Shown: positions 1 to 10,457, counted from the first letter of the stretch. The stretch is DNA of 28,444 nt from Ceraceosorus guamensis (GCF_003144195.1 NW_020290079.1:38064-66507); one strand, 5' to 3'. Notes: generated by a model from the letters alone, not told the origin. Program-made: numbers and translations.

Positions 1-764
1 GTTCAAGTTGAATACACGCTGCTCAAGTTTGGCGTGGTCCTCTTTGTGGCTGTCCGCCAAGGCTTGGATGCCTTGCATCATGGCGGCCAGGTTCTTGGCC
101 GACTCTTGTTGCACGCTGCTTGAGTTTGGCGTGGTCCTCTTTGTGGCTGTCTGCCAAGGCTTGGATGCCTTGCATCATGGCGGCCAGGTTCTCGGCCGAC
201 TCTTGTTGCACATTGTGCAAAGTGAGTTGATTGGCATTGGGGTCAGCCAAGGCCAGGCCCACTACACGCTGCTCAAGCTTGGCAAAGTCCTCTTTGTGGC
301 TGTTTGCCAAGGCTTGGATGCCTTGCATCATGGCGGCCAGGTTCTCGGCCGCCTCTTGCTGAAGGGCAGCAAAGCTGGCATCTCTCACAGGTTTGCTGCT
401 TGACTGCTTTGCGTGAATCTGCCAAAAGTAGCTCAAGAGGTGCAAATTTGTGCTTGTGCTGTTGCAACAAGGCTTCATGCCTTGCCATTGCAACCAGGTT
501 TCTGGGAGGCCTCTTGCTGGAGCGTCCCCCAGGCAAGACCGCTGGAATTGGAGCTGGCCAAGAATTGCCCAGGTCACTTTGTGCAGGTTGGCAATCTGAG
601 GAATGTTGAACTCAGCTGTTCCAACGTGACTCAATTAAATCAAAGCTGGCTCCTGCGTGCTCACTGCCCAATTGACATTTTGATGCGTGCCTAGCAGGTC
701 CTCCGCAAAGAGCTCCAGCTTGTCGTTGAGCTCCTTGAGCTCTGCACACTTGATTGTGGGCTGA
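1..764 (-). CDS. Partial coiled-coil repeat gene, possibly decaying
   Basis: I do not recognise this gene. The minus strand reads as one exon near 761-667, with a charged helical stretch containing AELKELNDKLELFAEDLL. A GTGAGC donor at about 666 and a CCTCAG acceptor at about 598 would give a 69-nt intron. The next exon stays open from there to position 23. Its C-terminal half consists of repeats with the core ENLAAMMQGIQALA followed by SHKED.AKL.QR, which are predicted amphipathic coiled-coil helices. The frame changes inside the last repeat because that unit is shortened by 56 bp. A further diverged unit around 418-530 is legible only in another frame. The gene runs off the window start, so the C-terminus is unseen. 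Frame changes between units suggest decay, although unseen splicing could also explain them. The coiled-coil style recalls the gene at 9162-10113, but I see no alignable identity. Confidence 0.4.
15..417 (-). repeat. Tandem 153-bp (51-codon) coding repeat, 3 units
   Basis: Matching CACGCT landmarks lie at 15, 112 and 265. The spacing 112 to 265 is 153 bp, exactly 51 codons. The spacing 15 to 112 is 97 bp, so that unit lacks 56 bp present in its neighbour. The shared core (about 95 bp, including CTTGGATGCCTTGCATCATG) is nearly identical in all three, pointing to recent duplication. A much more diverged unit may follow at about 418-530. Confidence 0.8.
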
Positions 765-2156
765 ACAGAGAGATATTTGATGCTTTAATCTATACACCAA
801 GATTTCTGCGGCATTTCGATGGAGTCTTGCCAGTCTGACCTCAAGATGCAACAACTAGGTGCTTAAGGAGCTGTGGGTGGATGTGATGGTTGCATCTCGA
901 ATAAGCGTCTTGTTAAGCGGGAGAAAGTAAAATCACAGCTGGCAGAGATTTTGCAGATTTGTGCATTCAAACCGAGATCTGATCTGCTTGCAAAACGTGA
1001 TGGTTGTCGCCCAGAGAGGGCCCTCGCTCCTTAGCGGCAGCAATTCTCACATTGAGTGCGTTGTCAATCATCTTGCTAAGAGGTGCTTGCGCGATTGGCT
1101 TTGCTGGAAAAGACCTCGCAAGGCTGCGAAGGTCTTTAGCGTCTGCCTTGCTACTGAATTACAATGTCGGCGATCTCGTTTCGTCTGTTTGACAGCTTGG
1201 CTAGAAGTGAACTGTTGTTGGCGCAGTCTGCTGACCATTTGGGAGAGGCAAAAAGAGAGCAATTGGAATTCTTTCACTCTCTGCCAGAATGACAAGGTCC
1301 TGCAGCAGAGGCATCTCTCACAGCTATATCAGCCTTGCTGCTTACGTTACCGGAATTGCAACCATCAGCGCTCAACATGTGACAGTGAGTGTATTTCAAT
1401 CGCTGGATCTGATGCAGGTATGGCCAGAGCAAATGAATGTTATCCCCACGTTGGACTGCGAGCAGCGCGTGCAATGTGTCCAATCGATACGAAACCACCG
1501 CCGGACATCGGATAAGGTCGGCATTGCCTTTTCATTATGTGGACCACGCAACCTGCTTGAACGGGATTTTGTTGGAAGAATTTGGTGCGGCTTGTCGCGT
1601 GGTCTCGTGTTGCGCACCGGCCTGTCATCCCAAAAAGACACACGACACTCGCATTGGCGGATCGAACCAACACTGTGGCTTGCCATTAGAAGCACCGAAG
1701 TGAATTTGCACTCAGGGAGGTCTTCTGCTTCGGCACGTCGATTGGCGCATGTACGTGCACGATCCGGCTTTCTACATAGAAGTGACGACTATTAATTGCG
1801 CGTACTTTGCCTGCCAGGTAGCGAACACTCTGATAATGATGGCAGCCTGACGCGCGCCGCGTCGAAGGGTCGGGATTTTACGATTATCGACTGGCTCATT
1901 TTCGCAACATTTTCTGTCGGAGCTTAATTTTCGTCGTGCAACTTTTTGAACAACGCGTCAAAAAAGTCGTAAAATCCGTCAATGCTTCCAAGTTTTGAGC
2001 TTGTCCCAGCATTACCGTCCAGAAACTGGGTACGTTTTTGCTTCCTTTCTCCTTTACTTTTTTCAAGTCGAAGCTACAGCGTTGACGAGCTCGTGACGAC
2101 CCAACTTCTTACAGAGAAAGATTTGGTAGCGAAGGTGATTATTTTCGATACGCGTC
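765..2156. other. No confident gene; unassigned region
   Basis: Several overlapping open frames exist on both strands (for example 961-1515 plus), but none shows recognisable motifs, good splice structure or a favoured frame. An 11-bp perfect inverted repeat (GGATTTTACGA at 1873-1883, its complement at 1967-1977) encloses about 83 bp and lies just before an ATG at 1982. That ATG opens a 16-codon stretch followed by a good GTACGT donor at 2030 and a TTACAG acceptor ending at 2114, so a 5' exon is possible, but I could not join it in frame to a convincing downstream exon. Confidence 0.5.
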
Positions 2157-2447
2157 TTGCCCACGAACACTTCGTCTTGTACGGGCGGGCGACCTATCCT
2201 TCATCCACAAGACATCGCATCGACCTCAGACGTTGCCGCGGAGATTTGGTCCAGCTTTGGCGATGCGCCATCTGGACTGTTCAGTACCGCAGATTTTGAC
2301 TTGACCATATCGCGCGCGCGGCAGCAGGATGTCCTGAAAGAGAAAAATTCAAGAAGTGAGGGCGATCATTTCGAAGTGACGCGTCGCGAACTTCGGAGGC
2401 GCTTTGCGCCTCGATTTGACCCGGAAATTTTGAGCAGACGCGCCTAG
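2157..2447 (+). CDS. Hypothetical open segment (possible last exon)
   Basis: This frame stays open for about 96 codons to a TAG at 2445-2447. It reads as a plausible charged helical protein, with SDVAAEIWSSFGDAPSG followed by an Arg/Glu-rich tail containing FEVTRRELRRRFAPRF. It has no ATG of its own at the upstream end, so if real it is a terminal exon of a spliced gene whose 5' part may start at 1982. It lies tail-to-tail with the MFS gene, whose stop is 170 bp downstream. I do not recognise a family, and it could be a fragment of a dead gene. Confidence 0.22.
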   Translation: MPTNTSSCTGGRPILHPQDIASTSDVAAEIWSSFGDAPSGLFSTADFDLTISRARQQDVLKEKNSRSEGDHFEVTRRELRRRFAPRFDPEILSRRA

Positions 2448-2616
2448 GTCAACGATGCAATGCATCGTCATTGTGACTACTACCTCTGGATGAAAGATGT
2501 TGCCTGGAGGATGGAGAAGTGTGGACTTGTCTGCGTACCGTGCTTAGGATATGATGAACGCTTGATCAATCGAATGAAAAGTCTGCGTAATAATCTTGAC
2601 TGTGCGCTCCCCGCTT

Positions 2617-4753
2617 TCATTCAGCATGATCACGTTCCTGCGTCTTTGGTATGCGGACACAAGTCGCAGTGATAGCTGCCCCCAGCAGCGCGACACCTAG
2701 AGAGAACCACCAAATATTGCGATGTGCTTGCAGGTCGAGCTCGCTGTCCTGAGAGGGGAGAGTGCTATTACTTGATGCAACCATTCCGACTTCTGGTCTT
2801 GATGCAGTCGTCTGCGACCCGATGGTGTCCGCCAGGCTTACCAAGATTGCCGACGACAACGACTGTGCAGTCATCAAAAAAGACCCGGCCGCACCTTGCG
2901 AAGCCTTGGGGACTGATGTCGTGAAAAGGACAGCCACGGCCGCGAAGCTGCGTAAGGTGAGGCGCACGCATCAGCAGCTGTAAACGCGCATTACGACCGA
3001 CTGATCTCACCTCAGATCTGGACATAGCGTTGCCAATGCAACACCTGGCATCGAGAAGGCCCAGTAGCTGCTATCGAGGCTCTGGGGCAGGAAAAAGATG
3101 GCTCCAGCACCGCTTGCGATCGCTGAAGCGATCAGGACCCAGTGCCCGGGCACGAGGTGCAACAAACTCGCGGTGAGAAATGTGCACACCAGGCCGACGA
3201 CGGCGTTCGGAGTCAGGTACAAGGCGGCGGTGAGAGGAGATACTCGCTGCAAATTTAGCCAAAAGTCGATGGCGTAGAATTGCCAAGCTGAATAGGCGCC
3301 ATAGCTCAAAAAGTAGGCAATGATGACGGCTGTAAAGTTGGGCACCTTCCATAGACTGTTCGGAAGCAAAGGTCGATGGGCCTGCTTCTCGGCCAGAGCA
3401 AATGCTCCCAGCGTAGCTACGCCAGCGATGACCAGAACGTAGGTGTAGGATGCCCAGTTGGAAGGGCTACCTTGGGTCAAGCCAGCGACGATGCAGCCGC
3501 TACCGATCATGGCGAGTAGCGCTCCGAGGAAGTCGAAATGCTTCAAACCGGGCCTGATGTAGGTGGATAGACTTGGATGCTCCGTCGAGGCGGGCACGAT
3601 CCACCATGCTACCATCAAAAAGGCAAAGGCAAGGATTGAAAATGACCAAAAGATCCAACTCCGGTGATCTGCCAAGACGCCGCCGTGTAGGGCTCCAAGC
3701 CAATAGCCCAGAGGTGCAAGGGCGGCCATGCCACTGAAAGCTCTGGACTTGCGCCGTCCAGGCGAGTAGGTCTCTGCGACAGGAGGTGAGGGAGATGAGC
3801 GTACGTGGGCAGGTCAGACGTTGATGGCAGGAGCATGCGATGTCTTCGACTCACGACCCAGTAGGCTGATGGAGCTGCTGGTGAGAGCTCCGCTGCTGAA
3901 GCCCTGCATGGCTCGCGCAATGAAGAATGCGTACTTGTTGTGAAGGACGAACCCGTTGATGAGGTTCCAAGCAGATAACCACGCGAATCCACCCAGCAGC
4001 AATTTGCGAGAGCCAATGTGATCCGAAAGGCTTCCGCTGATGATGACGCTGAGGCCGTTGGTGAGCAGGAAGCTGCCCAACAGCCAAGGTTTTTGAGAAT
4101 TGTGAATGCCCAGATCGACGGCCAGCAGCCTCTGAACCACGACGACGTTGCCCAGCAACCAGCCAAAGAGCAATTGGCCAGTGCCGCAAATGAGAACAAA
4201 GATGACCTGCGCGGGTACGATGTGACGATGACGTGAGCATCTTGACCAACAAACCGTCCCGCAACCGCACCAGGAGAACGCCCAGACTGACCTCGTGAAC
4301 CAGACTTGGCAAAACGGCTGGCCTGCTCTGCATGCGACCTTCCACGCGTCCCCCTGCGCTTTGCGAAACGCTGCCTTCCTCGTCAAATTCGCGGTCATCG
4401 CCATCACCCAGTATGCCTCTGCGGCTGGCAGCAGAGGGCGTTGCAGGACTGGGTGCTCTGGACATAACTTCTGGCGTCCTGCTACCTTCGAGTGCTAGAA
4501 TGCCATCGTCTGTCAAGAGATGGCGCTGCCGTGCCGCGGTGGTGGATGGCATTGTGCTGCTGCTTCTGCGTTGAGGCACACCGTCTGGAGGCAGCCTGAG
4601 AGCGCGCTGCTCAAGAGTGGCCGTCGACACGTCTCCTCTTCCAGGCGCATCCTGCAGCTCCTCAGGAGGTGCACCCTGCTCTACAAGGCCCGCGCTGCCT
4701 CCTAGCTCGCTCACACCAGCAGCGCCCATGCTTGACAACTCGATGGAAGGCAT
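2617..4753 (-). CDS. MFS transporter, DHA2-like (drug:H+ antiporter type)
   Basis: A plasma- or vacuolar-membrane secondary transporter that probably exports small molecules by proton antiport; the substrate is unknown. Exons are 4753-4292, 4206-3855, 3773-3011 and 2947-2617. All three introns (85, 81 and 63 nt) have GT-AG ends, and the phases sum to an intact 635-aa frame. Residues 1-154 form a polar, low-complexity cytosolic tail. About 14 hydrophobic segments follow, beginning at VIFVLICGTGQLLFGW (about 155). The MFS motif A is visible as GSLSDHIGSRK (212-222), between TM2 and TM3. Fourteen segments and the HFDFLGALLAMIGSG loop fit DHA2/ATR1-like carriers rather than 12-TM sugar porters; that subfamily call is inference. 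The start is the first ATG of the open frame. It diverges from COQ7 across about 1 kb. Confidence 0.88.
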
Positions 4754-5785
4754 GCTGGCAGAAGTGAGCTTCGAGATGATGGCTGTGCCTGAGAATGAAA
4801 TCCGCCAATGAACCAGCCGGGTGAGCCAGAAAGTGGGAGGAATGTGCGGATGGGAGCGAGCAGGAGCGTCGCAGAGTCCTCCGTGCGTTGCCTCGTCGAT
4901 CGAGACTTGACAGCGCGCGTGTTCAGGAGGTGAAGGGGAAGAGGGTCATCGCCGCAGCCGCTTGGACGTGTGCGAGAGAGAAGTGCGAGCCATGTTGGTC
5001 TGGGTGGAACAGACGGGCATCGCGGTGGGTGTGCCGCGCCTTCCAAGACAGGCAGGCAGGCAGGTGGCAGAACAGCAGCAGAACAGCTTCACACGAGCGA
5101 TGAGCGAGTTGGTCGGCGAGTAATCGGTGAGCAAGTAGCAGCACATGCAGGTGCAGGGCAGCCTGATGACTCGGCTGCGGGCAACGAAGATGCGAATTTC
5201 TTGATCATCGGCAAGATTCACGCTTACAATTTGAGTCACATGAGTCTGCTGAGTGTTGCATGCTGCATATATCCCCGCGCGACGTGTGATGGCTTGCACG
5301 CATGAATTTGGTTGTGCCGAGGATCAAAGGCGCGCGCGCGCTTGTGCTCGGAGATTTGATGAAGGCAGCTCGCAGCTTGGTCACCGACCCACGTGATTCA
5401 AGCTGACCGGTGCGGATAGAAGAGGATGCGCGGTGGAGCCTTGCCAGGCATGCTTGCTGAGTCAAGAGTCACGAGTGAGCGAGCACCATCAATTGAATGG
5501 AAAGTCGAAGTCTCCTTTCATCCTTGTCTCCTCATCCGCAAGGCTAGATCGACAGCTTTCATCTTCATGTGCAATCCTCACGCTCACAGCACCGTCACCT
5601 AGCGCACCTACAGCTGCCAACACAAGTGTGCTCATTACAGCTCGAGCTGTTGCACAACCACAGCACTCGTCGCATCGCCAACACGCAAGGCACCAGGCAC
5701 TCGATCCATCGACTTGCAATACCCACACTCGCACTTCATCCAGCGACCGACTCCACTGACACAGCACCCCACGCAAGTCTCCAGC
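4754..5785. promoter_or_regulatory. Divergent intergenic region, MFS / COQ7
   Basis: About 1 kb separates the two start codons, so both promoters should lie here. Visible points are a short (CAGG)n run at about 5049-5064, a TATA-like CATATAT at about 5269, an alternating GC run at about 5330-5341, and a C/A-rich leader before the COQ7 ATG. Open frames here overlap on both strands and look like noise. Confidence 0.45.
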
Positions 5786-6820
5786 ATGCTCGCTGCATCC
5801 ATCGCCGGACCATCGTTCAGACACGCCACGCGGGAATCGCCCCGACTCGTTAGGCGCACCTCGAAGCTGGCATCAGCAGCTTATTCGGACGCAGGTGCGG
5901 GTCCAAGTGCAAGTGCGGGTGCGGCTAGCCACGCTTCTCACGTAAGCTGTGATTTGAGCCCAGCAACGCCACAGCGAGGCCCAGGCACCAACTCTACGCC
6001 CACGCTCAGCGCCGCAGATCGATCGCTGTTATCTCAGATGCTGCGTGTCGATCATGCGGGAGAAGTGGCTGCCAACACCATCTACGAAGCTCAGGCGGAT
6101 GTGTTTAGGCGCTTAGGTGATCGCAAGACGGAGAATTTGATGCTGGTGAGTCGGATGTCCCAGTCAGGCTGTCAGCACAGTCGCGCACCTCGGTGTGCAC
6201 GAGTGGCGAGTCAGCACCCACCCGCGCATCGTCCTTCATTGCCACCTCACGCCGATCTCGTTCGGTCTGCACCTGCACAGGAAATGTGGTCTACTGAAAA
6301 GAAGCATCTGAGAGTCGTGCTGCAGCTGCTGCGTCAGCATCGCGTAACGCCTTCCAAGTTGCTACCGGTCTGGAGCGCTGCTGGAAGCCTTTTGGGTGCA
6401 GTCACGGCGCTCTTGGGCAAGGAAGCGGCCATGGCGTGTACCGAGGCGGTCGAGACGGTGATTGGGGAGCATTATGACGAGTAAGTCGAGCGGTGCATTG
6501 CACGCATCCCCGCATGTCTCGCTACTGGCCAGCTTTCGTCCAAACGTGACATTCACACCAGACTCTCCCTTTGCAGCCAATTGGATCATCTGGCAGCGCT
6601 GACCGAGCAGCCGGAGACCCTCGAGGATGCAAGACCGCAAGACAGTGATCCTGCCTTGACATTGTTGAGGTCTGTCATCGAAGAATTTCGAGACGACGAA
6701 TTGGAGCATCTCGACACTGCAGTAGAGCACGAGGCGCAACAAGCGCCAGCGCACGCTTTACTCAGTGCGATAGTCAGCTTGGGATGCAAGGGTGCCATAC
6801 AGCTTGCTGGACGGTATTGA
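5786..6820 (+). CDS. COQ7: 5-demethoxyubiquinone hydroxylase, mitochondrial
   Basis: Di-iron monooxygenase that hydroxylates demethoxyubiquinone (DMQ) in ubiquinone synthesis, as part of the CoQ synthome on the matrix face of the inner mitochondrial membrane. Exons are 5786-6145, 6281-6480 and 6577-6820, giving 267 aa. The first ~40 residues are Arg/Ser/Ala-rich with few acidic residues, as expected for a targeting peptide. The catalytic part starts at RVDHAGEVAA. Candidate iron ligands are all present: E93 (HAGE), E126 and H129 (EKKH), E178 (AVETVIGEHY), E228 and H231 (DELEH). The C-terminus GCKGAIQLAGRY is typical of the family. The ATG at 5786 was chosen because the frame further upstream reads as leader sequence. 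Intron 1 is 135 nt, a multiple of three, and has no in-frame stop. The ~75-residue leader before the conserved domain is long but normal for basidiomycetes. Confidence 0.96.
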
Positions 6821-8558
6821 GCAGTGTGCGCTCTGCGCTCGTGGTTGTCCGTCACGACACACGTCATTCTCGCTGGGGCGGGAACAGGCAGGCTCACTCC
6901 GAAGATGTCCGCTGCACAGGCTCAAGGTTTCCTTGGTTTCAGCTCTTGACGGGACATCATCAGCCGCCCGCTCTGCTTGGTAACTCTACGGCAGAATTCA
7001 TAAGCGTTGCACTCCACAGCAGACTTTGGACTCCTGCTCTTACGGACGCTGCACGTCGTTGCGTTTGGAAAAGCCAAAGTCATCGTATGCACGAAGGACC
7101 GACCGCCAATAGGATGCGATCGACCGCTGCTCCGACATTGTCATCTGATTGAGGAAAGTTGCCTGGCTCGTTCAAAAGCGGAGAGAGCCTTCATGGCGTA
7201 GCAGCGCAATTCGTCCGAGCGGGTCCTACGTAAGGTCGTCTGTTTGAATGACGGCCCGAATGACGGCCGGGGGCGGAGGGCGGGTGTCTCTCCTTGGGGC
7301 GGGGCGGGGACAGAAGTGCGAGCAAGAAATACACTGCATGGTAAGTCGTGGACGCTTATGAGCTAGCAGAGCGTTGAAAACGGCGAGGGTCCAGCTTGCG
7401 TGGAAATCGTCTGACAAGAACGATCCGAAACGCGCCACAGTCATGACGAGACGCTTGCTCGATGCTGGCAGCACTCTGACTCTTGCGCAAGAACGTCGAG
7501 TGGCTGATGGCACCTGGTCAAATCCGATTCTCGTTGGCTGAGCAACAATTGCAAGATGTGGCTACTTGCTCCCGTATTGTTGAAGTCGGCGGCGAAGTTG
7601 GAATGATCGAGCAGTATCAGGAGCCTCCAGGAAGACAAGTCGTAAGAGACTAGACATGAGAAGTACGCTTCGAGATGGCACATGCCGTTCGCAACTCTCA
7701 TGTCCGACGACAATCGTTCTTCAAGCCAGCATTGATGCCTACAGCGCGCTGCTGCCTGAGATCCTTTTGCTTTGTGATTTGCACGGTTAGGATACGCCCG
7801 TTGGTCGCACGTGCGCATGTCGAGCATTGCTTCGCCCAGCCCGACTCATTTGCAGAGAAGATACTTGCCATCCCATTCGCTTCGACTTCTTCATGTGGGC
7901 ACGCTAGCGCATTTTACGGGCTGGTGTTGCCACAGCTCATCAGTCATGACGGACTTTGGCGGAATGACAATGCATACGCTCTTGAAATCTCAGGGGTCAA
8001 GACCTTACCGCTATCGACGTCTGACTCCATACATACAGACTCAAACCCTGGAAGAGTGATTCATTTGCCCCAACCTTGTTTGCCAACTTTGCTGTTGCCA
8101 GACCGTGTTGCACTGGTTGTCAGGACAAGAGGTAGCAGGACCTTCGAGATTGCCCACCCAAGAGGACGCTCATTTGAGCCTCGCAAGAGCTGCAAGGTCG
8201 CAATGCTCACTGGGTGAAAGCCAGTGTTGCGCAGCTAGACAACGGTCTGATCGACTACAACAAGATGAACGCGGACACCATTCACGCAATCAAGACGGAT
8301 AATGTCAACAGCTTTGCTTGGGCGCATCAAAGCAGCAGACAAGTGCTGTGACGATGCACTGTATCTGAAGCCTCTCCAAGAATACTGTGTCGCTTCTCAA
8401 GAAGGCCACTCACAAGGCTAGTGTTGCTTTCACTCTGCGGACACCTGCTCTGTGGAAGGCCAAAAGTTGCCAATTCGCTTGCGGCATGCTCCAGATGAGG
8501 GTAGCAATGACGTGTCTGCTTACTACTTTCCTCTCTCTTGTGCATTCATTCCACTAAG
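6821..8558. other. Gene-poor interval, no confident gene
   Basis: The longest plus frame (7675-8217, 180 codons) shows no motif I recognise. A short plausible exon lies at 8178-8344: it follows an in-frame stop, reads through HWVKASVAQLDNGLIDYN and KTDNVNSFAWAHQ, and ends at TGA. The minus frame around 7441-7700 also has protein-like composition. These may be remnants of a decayed gene or element, but no conserved catalytic motif supports a family. No RNA gene was seen. Confidence 0.4.
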
Positions 8559-8581
8559 CCCCCCCCCCCCCCCCCCCCCCC
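8559..8581. repeat. Homopolymer C23
   Basis: An uninterrupted run of 23 C residues. It lies near the left edge of the accessory block and is length-unstable both in cells and in sequencing. Confidence 0.95.
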
Positions 8582-8778
8582 AATGCTGATTTGCCCCCTT
8601 CCTTGCTTCCTGCTGAAAACATCTCCTGCCACTTCTTCATTCACGTTTGCAATCCTCATTTCCTCCGTCGCAAAGTTGCCACACTGGCATCATTCTCGAC
8701 GTTAATCCCCCTCTTCTGGCAGATTTGGCAGACCTTCGCTAGCGCGCCGCTCACCGCTAGAGCCCTTCTCGCGCAACG

Positions 8779-9117
8779 ATGAGCGGCATCAATGAGCAAC
8801 CTCTTCTTGTCCGCAAATGCAAATTGCTACACTTTGGTTGCTTTGCGCAGCTCCCAGGCCAACCCTGTCAGCTTGGCACCCAGGTTGGGACAAGAACAAC
8901 TTGTGCACTTCTTTGATAGGAGCCAAGACAAGCTCACGGCGCCATGCACAGTGATGATCTCCCATGACTTCATTGGAAGCAAGCTTCACCTTGTCAAGCC
9001 GCCTGAAGGGAGCATGGGTCTCTGGAACGCTATCAGGGTAGTGTATGTACAGCTACACCAGCCAGGTACAATGTAGTTGTCAAGGGAAATGTGATCAATG
9101 CCACCAAGGATGCTTCT
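8779..9117 (+). CDS. Hypothetical small protein gene, frame uncertain
   Basis: I do not recognise this gene. ATGs occur at 8779 and 8792, after a pyrimidine-rich leader typical of fungal 5' ends. The frame from 8792 is open to 9076 (94 aa); its second half reads as credible protein, with LVHFFDRSQDKLTAPCTVMI and GSMGLWNAIRVVYVQ. Immediately beyond, another frame continues protein-like (YNVVVKGNVINATKDASAP) to a TGA at 9115-9117. That suggests either an indel or a splice I could not define. It lies convergent to the coiled-coil/membrane gene that ends at 9162. It may be an eroded member of the lineage-specific block. Confidence 0.25.
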
Positions 9118-9161
9118 GCACCTTGACACATCATGTTGACTCTTACAGCTTGTATTGAGCC

Positions 9162-10113
9162 TCAGTCAGACACAGTCAACTGCTTAGAGATTGCAAGCAG
9201 CAGGGGCAGAGAGCAACACAATGATTTCCTGCAACCCTGTACCCTTCCAATTCCCAGAGAGTGACTGATCTGGGTGCTCTGCCAAGAAGTCGGTCTCGTT
9301 GATCCGCAGATCCAGTCTTTTGGTCCGCAGATCCAGTCCTTTGACCCGCAGGCGGTGAGCACTGCATGCCAGAATTTGCCCCAAAGGTCACCTAGGACAT
9401 CCGTGAACTTGATGGGCGTCGGAGGGAGTGGCAAATCCTTTAGAGGTGGTGGAGAGAAGGGATTCTTGATCAAGTTCGAGGCGCTGAGCTTGACTTTGTC
9501 TAGCCAATGGAGAGGATGATGAATTTCCATGGTGACAGTTGGTTGGAGCTCAAGATAGTCGACCAGCCATTCTGGAACCTTGTTTGGATGACGGGTCCAC
9601 TCGGTGAACCCGTCTCCAGCAAAGTGCCATAGAGTGACAACAAGTGCCACTGCTACAACAGCAAGCAAGAAATACTTGCTCCATCTGGCAATGAGCTTCA
9701 GGTGCTTGTTCTCCGATGCCAGCACCTCTACCTTCTTCTCCAGCTCTTGACGCTTGATTTGAGCGTCAGCCTTGTGCTGAGCCAAGGCGGTCTGAGCGTC
9801 AGCCTTGTGCTGAGCCAAGGGGGTCTTGATCAACTTCTTGACCTGATTCTGGGTCATCAAGTCCTTTTTCTCAGACTCGAGAACCTGAATGCGGTCCTCG
9901 AGAGAGATTTGGTCATTGCTGACCGTGCTTTTGTGGACGATGAAGTCCCCTTTGAGCTGTAGCAAACCTTTGTTGGCCTGCGTTGCTGCTTCCAATCTGG
10001 CGATGCTCTCCTCGCTCACTTTGCGATTGAGCGAGGTGACTTCACCGTAAAAATTCGACTTTGAAGTTGTCCACTGTGCGGCGGAGTGACTCGACTTGGC
10101 CACAATTCTCCAT
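9162..10113 (-). CDS. Coiled-coil protein with one membrane segment
   Basis: Unrecognised protein. I start it at the ATG at 10113 because the longer open frame upstream has no ATG and runs through a poly-Pro stretch encoded by a G17 run. Exon 10113-10046 plus exon 9996-9162 gives 300 aa if a 49-nt GTGAAG...CCAG intron is spliced. Alternatively the T5 run near 10050 carries an indel, since the supposed intron also reads as coil (EVTSLNRKVSEESIARLEA). Residues 1-125 are heptad-rich coiled coil. One hydrophobic helix, YFLLAVVAVALVVTLW (131-146), follows. The C-terminal half is Trp/Pro-rich. Two internal tandem duplications of 33 bp and 21 bp keep frame. This layout suggests a single-pass membrane protein with a long coil, cell location unknown. 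It diverges from copy 1 of the tandem family, with 344 bp between the start codons. Confidence 0.5.
9303..9344 (-). repeat. 21-bp in-frame tandem duplication
   Basis: Two adjacent 21-bp units (9303-9323 and 9324-9344) differ at two positions and encode two copies of a KDWICG motif. A third partial match follows. It lies inside the coiled-coil/membrane gene and keeps frame. Confidence 0.85.
9761..9826 (-). repeat. 33-bp in-frame tandem duplication
   Basis: Two adjacent 33-bp units (9761-9793 and 9794-9826) differ at a single base. They encode two copies of an 11-residue block, AQHKADAQ plus flank, and extend the coil by three helical turns. Confidence 0.9.
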
Positions 10114-10274
10114 CTTGCAGTATCAAGCCCCCAGATTGGGGAACAAGTTACGACAACAAAGAGACATGTTGAGCAAAGGTTGACTTGGGTGGGGTACGTG
10201 AGCTTTGGGAGGGGTGCTGAGAGCTTTGGGATGCTGTTCAGCAAAAGTGTCGAAATTCTTTTCTGAGCAAAGGA

Positions 10275-10291
10275 GGGGGGGGGGGGGGGGG
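10275..10291. repeat. Homopolymer G17
   Basis: An uninterrupted run of 17 G residues between the divergent coiled-coil/membrane gene and tandem-family copy 1. It lies in their shared upstream region, so its length could affect either promoter. Confidence 0.95.
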
Positions 10292-10381
10292 CGCTCCAGT
10301 CCAAGTGCTGCTGTACCTAGCTCAATCCACAAGCAAAGCACGTACAACTGCTTCACTGGAATGCGGACACCCTTCAGACCC

Positions 10382-10404
10382 CTTAAGTCACAAGTGCGCT
10401 CATC
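10382..10404 (+). promoter_or_regulatory. Conserved upstream element, tandem-family copy 1
   Basis: A 23-bp block beginning CTTAAGTCACAAG and ending CTCATC lies about 54 bp before the copy 1 ATG. It recurs with 21 of 23 positions identical about 57 bp before the copy 3 ATG, and is missing before copy 2. Its promoter or 5'-leader role is inferred from conservation and position only. Confidence 0.45.
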
Positions 10405-10457
10405 AATGCTGCCTTCCCCCCACTCATCACAAACCTCTCCTGACCCAACCTCGCAAA

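Noticed and set aside
961-1515. 184-codon plus-strand open frame
   Set aside because: Composition is noise-like, there is competing open frame on the other strand, and no motif or promoter context supports it.
1600-1680. tRNA-like GGTTCGATCC on the minus strand
   Set aside because: The flanking bases do not pair as a T-arm, and no acceptor, D or anticodon stems fit.
5130-5305. Small ORFs between the MFS gene and COQ7
   Set aside because: They overlap on both strands in promoter-type sequence, with no conserved features.
7441-8340. Possible remnant of a retroelement polyprotein
   Set aside because: No protease, integrase, reverse-transcriptase or RNase H motif and no terminal repeats were seen, so no element is called.
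10114-10304. N-terminal extension of the coiled-coil/membrane gene through a poly-Pro run
   Set aside because: There is no ATG in this frame; the poly-Pro is just the G17 run read on the other strand.
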